64,000 nt of DNA from Bacillus sp. SA1-12. Lineage in GTDB: Bacteria; Bacillota; Bacilli; Bacillales; Bacillaceae. A program made the translations under genes and the position numbers. The notes beneath the pieces were generated by a model, which saw nothing but the letters and a program-made list of their open reading frames with translations, had not been told where the DNA came from and did no database searches. The stretch covers positions 209,014 to 273,013 of the forward strand of contig NZ_LATZ01000001.1 of assembly GCF_000981385.1 (NCBI RefSeq), read 5' to 3'. Shown here piece by piece: positions 1-9,433 of this stretch. Position 1 is the stretch's first letter. Each line of letters begins with the position of its first letter.

Positions 1-134
1 ATGGTTCTTTGAATATTTTTAGAATCAACTCTCACATTTAACGTAATAATAAGGCCAATTAAACAGAAAACAAAAATCACGGTCAATGCGGGAACATAGA
101 AAATCTTAAATAAGAAAAGATCTTTTGTCCTCAC
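1..134 (-). CDS. N-terminus of a membrane protein (runs off window)
   Basis: A frame opens with GTG at 134, 4 bases after an AAGGGGGTG ribosome site, and stays open to the left window edge (about 44 codons seen). The peptide begins MRTKDLFLFKIFYVP and is followed by one strongly hydrophobic segment (residues about 10-33), then a charged VRVDSKN stretch. It looks like the first membrane anchor of a sensor, chemoreceptor or secreted protein, but the family cannot be told from this length. Seen: frame, ribosome site and hydrophobicity. Function unknown. Confidence 0.55.
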   Translation of the reverse strand, partial: MRTKDLFLFKIFYVPALTVIFVFCLIGLIITLNVRVDSKNIQRT

Positions 135-238
135 AGCACACCCCCTTTTATTCTTCATTTATGTATATGAAAAGAAAAAGGGGGTATAACATCATTTATC
201 TCATTTTCGTTTTCTATTCATTCTTGCTTTATAGATAA

Positions 239-787
239 TTAAATTGTGTCATCCTCATTTATAATGGCCAGTACTTGATGGTCTTCCCATTTCCCGTTGA
301 TTTTAACGTTTTTCCTAGCGACGCCCTCCTTGTGAAAGCCTGCTTTCTCTAAAACCCTGATGGAGCCAATATTATGCGGCATCACACCAGCTTCAATTCT
401 ATGTAGCTTTAATTGATTAAATGCAAAATCTACGATTAAACGGAGGGCTTCTGTCATATATCCCTTTCCATTATGGTTTCGGTCTAAAAAATAACCGACA
501 TAACAGCTCTGCAAAGCCCCCCTCAATATTTCTGATAGCATGATGGAACCAATTTGTTTTTCTGACTCATTTAAAAAGATTCCGAAAAAATAATATTGGT
601 CAAGTTCCTGCAGTTCTTTATTTTTCTTAATTCTCGTCAGCTGGCCGTCTAACGTATAAAAAGATTCCTCCCGGCGTGAAGCAAACTTTTGAAAAAATTC
701 TCGATTGTTCAGCTCAAGATGCAAGGAGGCCTTAGCATCATCGGGTTCTAATGTTCTGACAAATATATTTTTGCTGCTAATTTTCAT
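239..787 (-). CDS. GNAT-family N-acetyltransferase (RimJ/RimL type)
   Basis: A 182-residue single-domain protein of the GNAT fold, which transfers acetyl from acetyl-CoA to an amine, in the RimJ/RimL subgroup (ribosomal protein N-terminal acetyltransferases and relatives such as YdaF/YjcK). The sequence shows the subgroup landmarks: IGSIMLSEILRG in strand 4, the acetyl-CoA loop region DRNHNGKGYMTEALR (about residues 102-116), and HRIEAGVMPHNIGSIRVLEK near 130-150. The ATG lies 9 bases after AGGGGG. It stands alone, with no partner gene. The substrate cannot be inferred; self-resistance to an amine compound is as possible as protein modification. Confidence 0.85.
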   Translation of the reverse strand: MKISSKNIFVRTLEPDDAKASLHLELNNREFFQKFASRREESFYTLDGQLTRIKKNKELQELDQYYFFGIFLNESEKQIGSIMLSEILRGALQSCYVGYFLDRNHNGKGYMTEALRLIVDFAFNQLKLHRIEAGVMPHNIGSIRVLEKAGFHKEGVARKNVKINGKWEDHQVLAIINEDDTI

Positions 788-1270
788 TTCCTAATTCCCC
801 CTAATTGAATTTTATCTCATACAATCTGCAAATAGATATTCCATTCACAGCATCCATTAAGAACAGGAAGTGCGTCTCTTTCTAATTACTACCTTCATTA
901 GTTTAACATATTTTTCCTTATTGTAAGTTCTTGATATAATAAAAAACGCCTTAACCAAATGATAACGATTCTTTTCTAATCAAATAAACGACATATAACT
1001 TTGTTATGATTGTAACTACCTGATTTCACGCAATTCCGAAAAAATTAAAACCTCTTCCCAAAATTTCGATCAAGGCAAATATTAATACATATAAAAAAGG
1101 CACCAAAGCTATTTAGAGAATTGCTTTGATACCTTTTTAATCACTTGTTATTTTAGTTAAAAATCAAACCGTGTTTGCTTCATCATTAACAAAAGAACCA
1201 TGGTTGATTCATTCAGATAGTCTTAGAGGGGGATATAAGCCCCTATCAACTTTTTTGTGACAAAAACGTC
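788..1270. other. Intergenic region without a gene
   Basis: No credible coding frame was found in these 480 bases. The only clear element is the bidirectional terminator-like hairpin at 1095-1137. A GGGG/CCCC mini-hairpin near 1230-1245 followed by TTTTTT on the plus strand was seen but has no gene to serve. Confidence 0.5.
1095..1137 (-). terminator. Intrinsic terminator after the GntR gene
   Basis: An AAAAGGCACCAAAGC / GCTTTGATACCTTTT stem flanked by A runs on the left and T runs on the right could stop transcription on either strand. It lies about 130 bases downstream of the minus-strand GntR gene. Confidence 0.7.
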
Positions 1271-1918
1271 TTAAAATGCTGTGGACAATATGATTCTTTC
1301 TCGGTTTTTTAAGAATGTTTCTTTACAAATCTGCTTAATGCCGGAGTAATTCTGCGAACAAATTGCTTCATAAATTAATTTATTTAATTGATTTGCAGAA
1401 TAATGCTTTTGGTTCGGGGTTAATTTCCAATTCACCATAGCCATTCGTACAAATTTATCTTTCAACGAATCCATGAATTCTAGCATTGTTTTATTGTTTG
1501 CAGATGAAATCATACACCGAGTAAAAAGAAGATGGTATTGAATATACTTATAATAGTCATCATTCATTTCTGCCTCAAGTTGCAGGTCTAAATACATTTT
1601 TAAATTATCAAGATCGAAGCTGTGTCCCCTTGCTTCTACTTCATCAACAGAAAACTCTTGCAAAAAAAAGATCACTTGCGAAATGTCTAGCAATTCTTTC
1701 ATAGAAATCTCTTTCACAATAATTCCACGGTTTTTAATAGATGTGACAAATCCCTCTGACTCTAAACGGGAGATTGCGCCTCTAATAGGGGTACGGCTCA
1801 TATTTAGTTCTTTTGCTAATACATTTTCCGATAGAAGCAGACCTGGCATATAATTAGCAGTAATTAAATTTTCACGGATTGTCGTATAAGCTATGTCAAC
1901 AAGTGAGTTTTGGGTCAT
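1271..1918 (-). CDS. GntR-family transcriptional regulator, FCD subfamily
   Basis: A 215-residue DNA-binding repressor. An N-terminal winged helix (about residues 8-70) contains the GntR signature LAKELNMSRTPIRGAISRLESEGFV, given here in part, followed by an all-helical FCD ligand-binding domain (about 85-205). Family knowledge: FCD regulators sense small organic acids, often with a metal. The ATG at 1918 is used because AAAGGA lies 8 bases before it; a TTG six codons earlier has no ribosome site. It lies just downstream of the phn-like ABC/phosphatase operon, whose promoter region carries a TTGTATACAA palindrome typical of this family. It is therefore the best candidate regulator of that operon (inference). 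Confidence 0.85.
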   Translation of the reverse strand: MTQNSLVDIAYTTIRENLITANYMPGLLLSENVLAKELNMSRTPIRGAISRLESEGFVTSIKNRGIIVKEISMKELLDISQVIFFLQEFSVDEVEARGHSFDLDNLKMYLDLQLEAEMNDDYYKYIQYHLLFTRCMISSANNKTMLEFMDSLKDKFVRMAMVNWKLTPNQKHYSANQLNKLIYEAICSQNYSGIKQICKETFLKNRERIILSTAF

Positions 1919-1938
1919 TTTTACAATTCCTTTCAAAC

Positions 1939-1959
1939 AGAATTACACACACTAATTCT
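1939..1959. promoter_or_regulatory. Inverted repeat before the GntR gene, possible autoregulatory site
   Basis: AGAATTA and TAATTCT form perfect 7-base arms 7 bases apart, immediately upstream of the gntR ribosome site. The position suits autorepression. It does not resemble the TTGTATACAA palindrome in front of phnD, so a shared regulator is not shown. Confidence 0.35.
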
Positions 1960-2100
1960 AAATTACCCTACAGTTATCCGCAAGAACAATTGCCCTTACA
2001 TAGCGGGTTTAATGGAAAGTAATTAGCTGTCTATAGTAAGTTAAATGGTTAAAACCATCATTAGAATATTGTTGTTCATCATTTTCAACATAGAGAGAAC

Positions 2101-2126
2101 AAAAAAAGAAGTGCTCTAACACTTCT
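2101..2126 (-). terminator. Terminator of the phn-like/phosphatase operon
   Basis: On the minus strand, AGAAGTG and CACTTCT pair around a 6-base loop and are followed by seven T. It lies 22 bases after the phosphatase stop codon. Confidence 0.85.
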
Positions 2127-2147
2127 CCTTCTACCTTATAAATATCT

Positions 2148-2897
2148 CTATAATGCAACAGTTTCACCTATTGTTAAAAACCGTCGCTTCACTCGATCAA
2201 TTACATCCTGCCCTACACCTTTTGCCATCAAATATTGATCGATACTATGATAGGTATGAAGGATGTACTCATAGGCTCTTAGGATATATTCTCGATTTGA
2301 ATACAAGTACTCCTTGGGAATATTTCCATACGGACTTTTCATCTGATGAATTGACTCCAAGTTGGAATAGGTTACTTCATAATTTGAGATAATATCTTTC
2401 TTTTCTACTCCAGCTAAGCCTAACAGCAGCATGGCTAAGATCCCTGTTCGATCTTTTCCGGCCGCGCAATGAAAGACGATGCAGCCTTCTTCAGCCTGAT
2501 CAATCACATCAAAAATTCTCTTTATCGAATCATTGTTTTGCTCCATTAAATCAATATAAAAGTCTCCCATAGTAGTCTCAAATGAAGTTAAAGTAATATC
2601 AGAAACGCGCTCGGTTATAAACGGGATGTTATAGTATCCGCAAAAATTCTCTTCTGCAAGTGGATTTTTATGTGTTTCAATTTCATCTTCTCCTCGCAGA
2701 TCAATGACCGTTTTCACCCCATACTCTTTTAAAAAGACGATGTCCTCTTTAGAGAGATTGCTCATATCACTTGATCTTAAAAAGGAATGCCATTTTGTTT
2801 GTTGCCCAAATTCAGTACTGTACCCCCCTAACTCCCGACAGTTTTCTAGACTATTAATGGGCAAGCGTACCCAATTTAATTTTGCATTCTTCATCAT
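2148..2897 (-). CDS. Tyrosine-protein phosphatase-fold enzyme (Y_phosphatase3 type)
   Basis: A 249-residue cytoplasmic phosphatase of the bacterial tyrosine phosphatase / PTP-like group that includes dual-specificity and lipid or inositol-phosphate phosphatases. The cysteine active-site loop HCAAGKDRTG (C-X5-R, about residues 144-153) is intact. The N-terminal NCRELGGY motif (about 19-26) and VIDLRGEDE (about 64-72) are typical. The ATG is 8 bases after AGGAGG. It is the last gene of the operon with phnD-, phnC- and phnE-like genes, 17 bases after the second permease gene. That placement argues that it removes phosphate from an imported organophosphate ester rather than acting on proteins (inference). 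Substrate unknown. Confidence 0.85.
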   Translation of the reverse strand: MMKNAKLNWVRLPINSLENCRELGGYSTEFGQQTKWHSFLRSSDMSNLSKEDIVFLKEYGVKTVIDLRGEDEIETHKNPLAEENFCGYYNIPFITERVSDITLTSFETTMGDFYIDLMEQNNDSIKRIFDVIDQAEEGCIVFHCAAGKDRTGILAMLLLGLAGVEKKDIISNYEVTYSNLESIHQMKSPYGNIPKEYLYSNREYILRAYEYILHTYHSIDQYLMAKGVGQDVIDRVKRRFLTIGETVAL

Positions 2898-2914
2898 CCA
2901 CGTATCCTCCTAAA

Positions 2915-3709
2915 TCAATAGTTCCCAAATTTTATATTATTTTTAATTTTCGTCATCACCAGTTCAAGTACCACCATAAGGAAACAAATCATAATGACAA
3001 TCGTCGTTGTTTGTGCATAGTTATACGTATTTATTGCTTGTGTCAATAAAAGACCAATGCCGCCAACCCCGATGATTCCTAATCCGATGGATTCAGAAAC
3101 ATTGGATTCGAAGCAAACGGTAATCCAAGCTACAAAAGCGGTAATACAAAGCGGAATTAATCCGTGATATACAATTTTGAACCATGATGCCCCTGTTGAC
3201 TTCATCGCTTCAATAATCTCGCCGCCTGTTTCTTCAATACTCCCTGTAAACGTTTTAACCAGATAGCCGACAGCAGAGATCAGAATGGCAACAAAGCCTG
3301 ACACATTGCCAAATCCTAGACTCGCAATCACCATTAACCCCCATACCAATGAAGGGACGGAGCGAATGATGGCAAAAAAACCTTTTATGAAAATCGCTAA
3401 ATAACGATTCGGTGCAATATTTGCTGCTGCTAAAAAACTTAAAAACATAGCTAAAAAAACAGCCACAACCAATGTTAACAAAGCCAATGCTAAACTAGTC
3501 ACAATATTCAAAAGAGCATCTGGAACAATTGAAAAATCGACAGCCATCATTCGACTTAAGACGTCGGGAACATTTTCTAACCGTTCATAAAATTTTTGCA
3601 TATTTAAGTTGATAAGCTTCACAGCTGCAATAAACACACCACCCAATATAAGAACAAGAAGAATCGACTTGCCGACACTTCCTTTTGAAGTGACTCGAAT
3701 GTGCTCCAT
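2915..3709 (-). CDS. phnE: Phosphonate-type ABC transporter permease (PhnE-like, second copy)
   Basis: A 264-residue inner-membrane permease of the PhnE family. About six hydrophobic helices are visible, and the cytoplasmic coupling motif lies near residues 165-195 (EAMKSTGASWFKIVYHGLIP). Together with the neighbouring permease it would form the heteromeric channel of an importer for a phosphonate, phosphite or phosphate ester. AAGGAG lies 12 bases before ATG. It sits 25 bases downstream of the other permease gene. PhnE pairs of this kind are known from several Bacillus phn/phosphate-ester importers; the exact substrate is not visible. Confidence 0.88.
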   Translation of the reverse strand: MEHIRVTSKGSVGKSILLVLILGGVFIAAVKLINLNMQKFYERLENVPDVLSRMMAVDFSIVPDALLNIVTSLALALLTLVVAVFLAMFLSFLAAANIAPNRYLAIFIKGFFAIIRSVPSLVWGLMVIASLGFGNVSGFVAILISAVGYLVKTFTGSIEETGGEIIEAMKSTGASWFKIVYHGLIPLCITAFVAWITVCFESNVSESIGLGIIGVGGIGLLLTQAINTYNYAQTTTIVIMICFLMVVLELVMTKIKNNIKFGNY

Positions 3710-3734
3710 TATGTCTTCAATCTCCTTACTTTAA

Positions 3735-4532
3735 TTAAACGAAACGTTTACGAATCGAATTGGTTACTAACTCTGTTAATAAAATAATCATGACAACGAC
3801 CGCAATAATCGTAATCGCTTCTCCATATTTAAATAAATTAATATTTGTATCAATTAAGACGCCAATCCCGCCAGCTCCAACTAGACCTAAAACAGCTGAC
3901 GCACGGACATTAATTTCGAAGGCAAATAATGTCCAATTAATCCATGCTGGAACAAACTGGGGGATGACTCCATGAAACAAGATTTGAAAATAAGAGGAAC
4001 CATTCGCCCGTAACGCTTCAAGCTTGTCTCCAGAAATTTCATCGATCGATTCTGCGTAACTTTTACTTAAAAATCCGATAGTCACAAGAATTAACGCCAA
4101 AACGCCAACAATCCCGCCTATTCCAAAAATATAAACCAATAAGGCTCCCCAAATAATAAAAGGGATATTTCGTAAGATTGATACAAAACCGCGGGTAATC
4201 ACCCGCAAGGTTTTAAATTTGTTCGTATTTTCCGAGATTAATATCCCGAAAATAAAGGCAATAATCGTAGAAATGTAGGTTGAGATAACCGCATAACCTA
4301 GCGTATCGACCACCGCTGGAATATAACGTTGTAAATTATCTGCGTTTGGCGGAAAGAACTTTTCAAAGAAAAACATAATAAAACTTGGTAAGCCCATCAG
4401 CATCTCTATAAAAGAAATCTCTAAATAAAAAACGGAAAATATCAACACGGCAAGGATGGCTGCAACAACTGCATAGATTCTTTTAGAATCTCGATGATCA
4501 AGCGGGATCTTAGGAATCGTTTTTTTACTCAT
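3735..4532 (-). CDS. phnE: Phosphonate-type ABC transporter permease (PhnE-like, first copy)
   Basis: A 265-residue integral membrane protein, homologous to and about as long as the next permease in the operon. About six membrane segments are visible, with a coupling helix region SYFQILFHGVIPQFVPAW near residues 180-198 and GAGGIG near 220. Its start overlaps the end of the ATPase gene by 8 bases (AGGAC ribosome site 6 bases before ATG), which points to translational coupling. It would form half of the membrane channel for the phnD-like binding protein and phnC-like ATPase. Confidence 0.88.
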   Translation of the reverse strand: MSKKTIPKIPLDHRDSKRIYAVVAAILAVLIFSVFYLEISFIEMLMGLPSFIMFFFEKFFPPNADNLQRYIPAVVDTLGYAVISTYISTIIAFIFGILISENTNKFKTLRVITRGFVSILRNIPFIIWGALLVYIFGIGGIVGVLALILVTIGFLSKSYAESIDEISGDKLEALRANGSSYFQILFHGVIPQFVPAWINWTLFAFEINVRASAVLGLVGAGGIGVLIDTNINLFKYGEAITIIAVVVMIILLTELVTNSIRKRFV

Positions 4533-5343
4533 CGTTTTGTCCTACCGCCAATTGCATTGACTGTGTTCCGCTTACACCTTGAAGCGTCATTTGCGATTCT
4601 TTTCCTTCATATATATCTAGAATCAATTCATCTGTTAATCGTGAGGGAGCGCCGTCAAAAACAACCTTGCCTTTTTTAATCCCAATAATTCGTGTGGCAT
4701 ACTTTTTGGCATAGTCCACTTGGTGGAGATTTACAATACAAGTTAATTTCTTTTCATGAGAAATCGTATGAAGCTGCTGCATCACAATATTGGCAGAAAG
4801 CGGATCTAGCGATGCAATCGGCTCGTCCGCAAGCAGCAGCTTCGGCCGCTGCAAGATTGCTCGACAAATGCCAACCCGCTGCATTTGCCCTCCAGAAAAC
4901 TCATCAGCTCGTTTATAAATTTGGTCTTGAAGACCCACTTTTTTTAGAAGTTCCACCGCTTCTTTCTTATCTTCATAACGATAGAGCCCGAGCAAACTTT
5001 TGTATAAAGGAATGTTGCTTAATTGGCCATGGAGAACATTTTTAATCACATTCGTTCTGCCAACTAAGTTATAATGCTGGAAAATCATCCCGATTTTGGA
5101 CCTTTCTTTTCGTAGATTCCGCCCGCTCAGTTTCTCCAAATGCTGCCCATCAAAAATAATTTCCCCTGCAGACGGATCCACAAGGCGATTGATGCATCGG
5201 ATAAAAGTGGACTTTCCAGCACCAGATGGGCCAATGACAACGATAAATTCACCTGGGTAAAAATCTAAAGATATTCCATTCAAAGCACGTGTTTCTTTTC
5301 CATATACCTTCACTAAATTTTTTATTGATAATAATGGATTCAT
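4525..5343 (-). CDS. phnC: Phosphonate-type ABC transporter ATP-binding protein
   Basis: A 272-residue ABC ATPase of the PhnC family that powers import. Walker A GPSGAGKST (about residues 38-46), Q-loop MIFQHYNL, signature SGGQMQRV and Walker B LLLADEPIASLDP are all intact, followed by a switch histidine in NLHQVDYA. It overlaps the binding-protein gene by an ATGA junction and the permease gene by 8 bases, so all four transporter genes are tightly coupled. The C-terminal tail of about 20 residues has no known motif. Confidence 0.92.
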   Translation of the reverse strand: MNPLLSIKNLVKVYGKETRALNGISLDFYPGEFIVVIGPSGAGKSTFIRCINRLVDPSAGEIIFDGQHLEKLSGRNLRKERSKIGMIFQHYNLVGRTNVIKNVLHGQLSNIPLYKSLLGLYRYEDKKEAVELLKKVGLQDQIYKRADEFSGGQMQRVGICRAILQRPKLLLADEPIASLDPLSANIVMQQLHTISHEKKLTCIVNLHQVDYAKKYATRIIGIKKGKVVFDGAPSRLTDELILDIYEGKESQMTLQGVSGTQSMQLAVGQNDE

Positions 5344-6275
5344 TTTGCTTCTTCCTCTAAAGCATTAATAGCATCAAGCATTTCAATCGTAGGATCATAA
5401 TAATCTTGTTCAGTCGCTACAAAACGAGCCTTTGTATCATTATGGACCGCTTCAAAATATTTCTCATCGTCAAATGATACAAACGCATCTCTTAATGCTT
5501 CTTTAAAATCTTCTGGTAAATCTTCACGAACAATATAAGAAGCATCAGGAATATCATCTGTACGTCCGATCGTTTTAAATTCATCTTCCTTAATCGTTCC
5601 TGCCTCAATCATACTATCAAGCTGACCTTGAGCTACTGCTGCTGCGTCAAAGTCACCCATCTGTACACCCATGACACTATTTGCGTGGGATTCGGAAAAG
5701 GTTACATTTTCAAAAAAGTAGCCTGACTGTTCGATCAAATCTGGATCTAAATCAAACTCTTGAACCAAGGTTCCCTTTGGATAAAGATAGCCTGAAGAAG
5801 ATGCTGCATTAACAAACGCAAAGTTCTTTCCTTTTAAATCCTCCATTTTGTTGATTTCTTTATTATCCTTTTTTGTAATAAAAGCCGTATAATACTCAAA
5901 GCCCTCTACTTGAGGAGTAACTAACAATTCCGCTCCAGCTTTTTTGTCTGCTTGGTAATAGCTCATTGGACTAGCGAGCATAATATCTAAATTCCCGCTT
6001 GCAAGGGCCTCAATTCCAACAGCGTAACTTCCTCCTTCGAATTCTTTCACTTCAATACCTAATTCCTCAGATAGGTGATCTCTCAAAGCTGTATGCATAG
6101 AAGCTGCATTTGGATTGTTTTCATTTGGCATTTGAACCAATGTCAGTTCTTCCGGCCACCCTTTGTGTTCTGTTCCTTCAGAAGCTGCAGATGATGAACT
6201 CGCTTCATTCCCACACGCTGCCAAAGTGGATACAAGTCCTATTGTTAAAAAGAATTTAGATAATTTTTTCATCAT
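5340..6275 (-). CDS. phnD: Phosphonate/phosphate-ester ABC transporter substrate-binding lipoprotein
   Basis: A 311-residue periplasmic-binding-protein-type lipoprotein of the PhnD/PtxB family. ATG at 6275 is preferred because AAGGAG is 9 bases upstream; an upstream in-frame ATG overlaps that ribosome site. A signal peptide of about 20 residues ends at a lipobox (STLAAC), so the protein is anchored to the outside of the membrane. LVQMPNENNPNAASMHTALR (about 44-63) and the PhnD-like SGYLYPKGTL segment follow. It is the first gene of the operon. Related proteins bind phosphonates, phosphite or 2-aminoethylphosphonate; which one applies here is open. Confidence 0.88.
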   Translation of the reverse strand: MMKKLSKFFLTIGLVSTLAACGNEASSSSAASEGTEHKGWPEELTLVQMPNENNPNAASMHTALRDHLSEELGIEVKEFEGGSYAVGIEALASGNLDIMLASPMSYYQADKKAGAELLVTPQVEGFEYYTAFITKKDNKEINKMEDLKGKNFAFVNAASSSGYLYPKGTLVQEFDLDPDLIEQSGYFFENVTFSESHANSVMGVQMGDFDAAAVAQGQLDSMIEAGTIKEDEFKTIGRTDDIPDASYIVREDLPEDFKEALRDAFVSFDDEKYFEAVHNDTKARFVATEQDYYDPTIEMLDAINALEEEAK

Positions 6276-6451
6276 TTTGTTTGTCTCCTTCATAGAGTTA
6301 ATAAAAAATGTTAAATGAGTACTTACTTGGACTCTTCTTAAACCTAAAAATCTTTAGCTTCTTTCATTAAACTATTAGCAACCCTACTAATTCCCTCTCA
6401 CCTAATTAAAAACTAAGATTGGATTTTCTTTAACTCCACGTGGTATCCAAC

Positions 6452-6461
6452 TTGTATACAA
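6452..6461. promoter_or_regulatory. TTGTATACAA palindrome, candidate GntR/FCD operator
   Basis: A perfect 10-base palindrome 177 bases upstream of the phnD start. Many GntR/FCD repressors bind cores of the form TNGTATACNA, and a gene of that family flanks the operon. Binding by that regulator is inferred. Confidence 0.45.
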
Positions 6462-6625
6462 CTAATAATATAAAGATGAAATGTTAAGTGAGTTTTTTCA
6501 ATACGTAAAGAATCGGTAAATAATTGTAAAGAGAAATAAAAGTTTCTTCCTAATGAAACGCTCTGCAACGAATTGAAAATTGTATTGACTATCCAGTAAC
6601 CTTGTTACTACTTAAATAAAAAGTA

Positions 6626-6663
6626 CCCATTTGAATGACAGTTTTACATCACATTCAAATGGG
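6626..6663 (-). terminator. Terminator-like hairpin (distal of two)
   Basis: CCCATTTGAATG and CATTCAAATGGG make a perfect 12-base stem. On the minus strand it is followed by TACTTTTTATTT. Confidence 0.75.
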
Positions 6664-6670
6664 CATAAAA

Positions 6671-6713
6671 AAACTCAAAAACCCTTAAATAAAACCGGCG
6701 GGATTTTGAGTTT
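6671..6713 (-). terminator. Terminator-like hairpin (proximal of two)
   Basis: On the minus strand, AAACTCAAAATCCC pairs with GGGTTTTTGAGTTT and runs into a T stretch. It is the first terminator after the interrupted glycosidase gene. Confidence 0.75.
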
Positions 6714-6749
6714 ATTCATTCTAACTACTTTTACCGATAACTATTCCAT

Positions 6750-7703
6750 TTAGCATTGTTGGGCACTCTCATATTTTAAGCTTAATTCAAAAGATGCATT
6801 CCGGTCACATATCAGCTTTCCATTTACAAAGTCCAGCTTTGCCGCCTGAATAGATGTTCGTTTAGATTCATATGATGTTTCATTTAGACTTTCAGTTCGT
6901 TCAGGATGTGTAAAATAAAAAATATACGCATTGTCTCCTTGAACATGGACATCTGCATGAAGACCGATAGTTCCATCATCCTTTCGAATACCTGGCTTAT
7001 TTAAAATAGTATTATTAAGAACCCATTTTTCACAATCTGAAGATTGATAGACTGCTTGACCAGACCATTTGTCAATAATCATCCAATAGGAATCTTTATA
7101 ATTAAAAACATTTGGTCCTTCATGTGGAAAATCCGTAATGACTGGTCCTACAAACTCCCAATTGTATAAATCATCGCTATCGGCAGCATATGTATGAGAA
7201 CCTTTAGCTTCATCTTTATACCACATACGAAAACGGCCATTAGGTAATGAATGTACACAAGCGTCAATCACATAATCTGAGCTTAATGTTAATATTGATT
7301 CAAACGTCTAATCCCAGAGATTTTTACTTGTCTAGTGGATGATCTGTCTTTTATGTCCTTTCCACTCAGATGGAACTCCTTGTATATAGCTTACATACAT
7401 ATGGTAGATGCCACCATGGTACAGAACTTCTGAAGCCCAAAACGTATTTCTGCCTTTTTCAAAATCAAGCCCCTGAATAACACCCCTGTAGTTCCATGTT
7501 TTTCCTCCATCTGATGACGAAGCAATTCCCAAATCTGTGCCATGAACCCATGAAACCCCTTCACATTGTATATTTGCACGACGATTCGTATAAATAATCC
7601 ACCATTCCTTTTCCTCACCGTTCCATATAATCGTTGGATCAGCAGAACCGTCATATATTGGATCACGAAAAAGCGGAGCCTTCGGTGAACTTGAATAGTT
7701 CAA
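6750..7703 (-). pseudogene. GH43-like five-bladed beta-propeller glycosidase broken by two in-frame TAG codons
   Basis: Read from a TTG start at 7703 (AAAGGAGG 8 bases upstream) to the stop at 6750, this is one continuous frame of 317 codons interrupted only by TAG at 7332-7334 and TAG at 7308-7310, in the same frame and 24 bases apart. The residues between and around them (IIH-TAG-TSKNLWD-TAG-TFESILTL) continue the family pattern, so the stops replace probably Tyr and Trp codons. Upstream are DPTIIWNGEEKEWW (probable catalytic Asp) and WASEVLYHGGIYHMYVS; downstream are DACVHSLPNGRFRMWYKDEA and EGPNVF. No indel is seen. Simple recent inactivation is most likely; readthrough is possible but unsupported. 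Confidence 0.8.
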
Positions 7704-8141
7704 ATTGACAACCTCCTTTTGAAGAAATCCTCTTAAATGAATGTTGCTTTTGCAGAGCACAAATAAAACGATAATAACGTAGTCTAAAAAGGAGCTAGTA
7801 ATCTAGTAAAAGACCCTACTTCCTAAATTTAAGCACATTTTGGATACGCTGCCATTTTACCTATTATAACAATTATAAACACAGAAATTACAATGAAATA
7901 TTTCTAATTAATAGAATAAATAATTGGATCCTTCATCAGGTAATAATTAAATAATAACAGGCATGTGATCTATACATAAATTAATATTTATCATACATTT
8001 CCATCAAGTAAAACATTATTGCTGATGATTCAACGCATCAGATTTCTCATTCCTAATAAAACGAAAGGGTTTAAATTAGATATTAAACATGAAAAAAGAC
8101 TCATTCTTCTTTGAATGAATCTTTTTTTCATATAGATTTAC
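7704..8141. other. Intergenic region without a gene
   Basis: AT-rich, with no convincing frame. The only element recognised is the terminator at 8097-8122. Confidence 0.5.
8097..8122 (-). terminator. Terminator of the methionine aminopeptidase gene
   Basis: AGATTCATTC pairs with GAATGAGTCT (minus strand) and is followed by TTTTTC. A T run on the plus side makes it potentially bidirectional. Confidence 0.8.
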
Positions 8142-8888
<747 letters not shown>

Positions 8889-9022
8889 CTACCTCATTCT
8901 TCAATAATATATATATTAATTGTACCTTTCTTCTAAGTTCAATCCAAGCAATGAATACTTTACAAAAAAAATAACGGAAAGGAAGGGGTTCACTTAAAGG
9001 GGGGGCAACAGACAAAATTAAA

Positions 9023-9047
9023 GCGTGAATCCCCTAAGAATCCACGC
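9023..9047 (-). terminator. Terminator after the 76-residue gene
   Basis: On the minus strand GCGTGGATTC pairs with GATTCACGC, followed by TTTAATTTT. Confidence 0.75.
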
Positions 9048-9073
9048 CTAAAAAATCAGAAGTCGTTAATAGA

Positions 9074-9304
9074 CTAAATTTTATTTTTTACCTCTTCTCT
9101 TAGTGATTCTACTATATTTTCTGACAAATTCGCAGGTAATGAAGTTCCGTTTTTAAAAATCCAGGAGTTTAGGATTTCAAAATCTGACTTCTTAAAAGTA
9201 ATACTATGAACATCTTTGTTTAGGGTAAAATCTACTGTTACCGATTCTTCTCCATCAAAGTTGTCATCAATAATCATGTCTGTTATACGGTACGGCTTCA
9301 ACAT
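9074..9304 (-). CDS. Small hypothetical protein, 76 residues
   Basis: A 76-residue soluble acidic protein with alternating polar and hydrophobic strands in the first half (DMIIDDNFDGEESVTVDF) and a helical C-terminus. It has its own ribosome site (AAGGAG 5 bases before ATG) and its own terminator, which supports it being real. No family is recognised. It lies between methionine aminopeptidase and the secreted nucleotidase without overlap, and nothing points to a shared task. Confidence 0.7.
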   Translation of the reverse strand: MLKPYRITDMIIDDNFDGEESVTVDFTLNKDVHSITFKKSDFEILNSWIFKNGTSLPANLSENIVESLREEVKNKI

Positions 9305-9385
9305 GCTTTCTCCTTTATTGTGCTTTTTACTATGTAGAATGTTCCATCTGACATTGTTTATTCACTTTACAGGTAATAAAAAAAG

Positions 9386-9420
9386 AAAGGCATCATTCCT
9401 AATAAGTGAATGGTGCCTTT
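9386..9420 (-). terminator. Terminator of the 5'-nucleotidase gene
   Basis: On the minus strand AAAGGCACCATTC pairs with GAATGATGCCTTT, followed by CTTTTTTTATT. It lies 13 bases after the stop codon. Confidence 0.88.
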
Positions 9421-9433
9421 CAAGTTCATTGAT

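Larger units (their letters stand above)
6276..6749. other. Intergenic region upstream of phnD
   Basis: Non-coding. It holds a palindrome (6452-6461) suited to a GntR/FCD repressor, and two tandem terminator hairpins (6626-6663 and 6671-6713) serving the minus-strand pseudogene to the right. No sigma-A promoter stood out; a TTTACG...TAACAT pair near 6490-6520 on the minus strand is weak. Confidence 0.5.

Noticed and set aside
961..985. Fur-box-like stretch (GATAACGATTC) in the first intergenic region
   Set aside because: Too few matches to the 19-base Fur consensus, and no iron gene follows.
7308..7334. Pyrrolysine or amber readthrough in the GH43-like gene
   Set aside because: No suppressor tRNA or Pyl genes are in the window, and the replaced residues look like ordinary Tyr and Trp, so plain inactivation is simpler.
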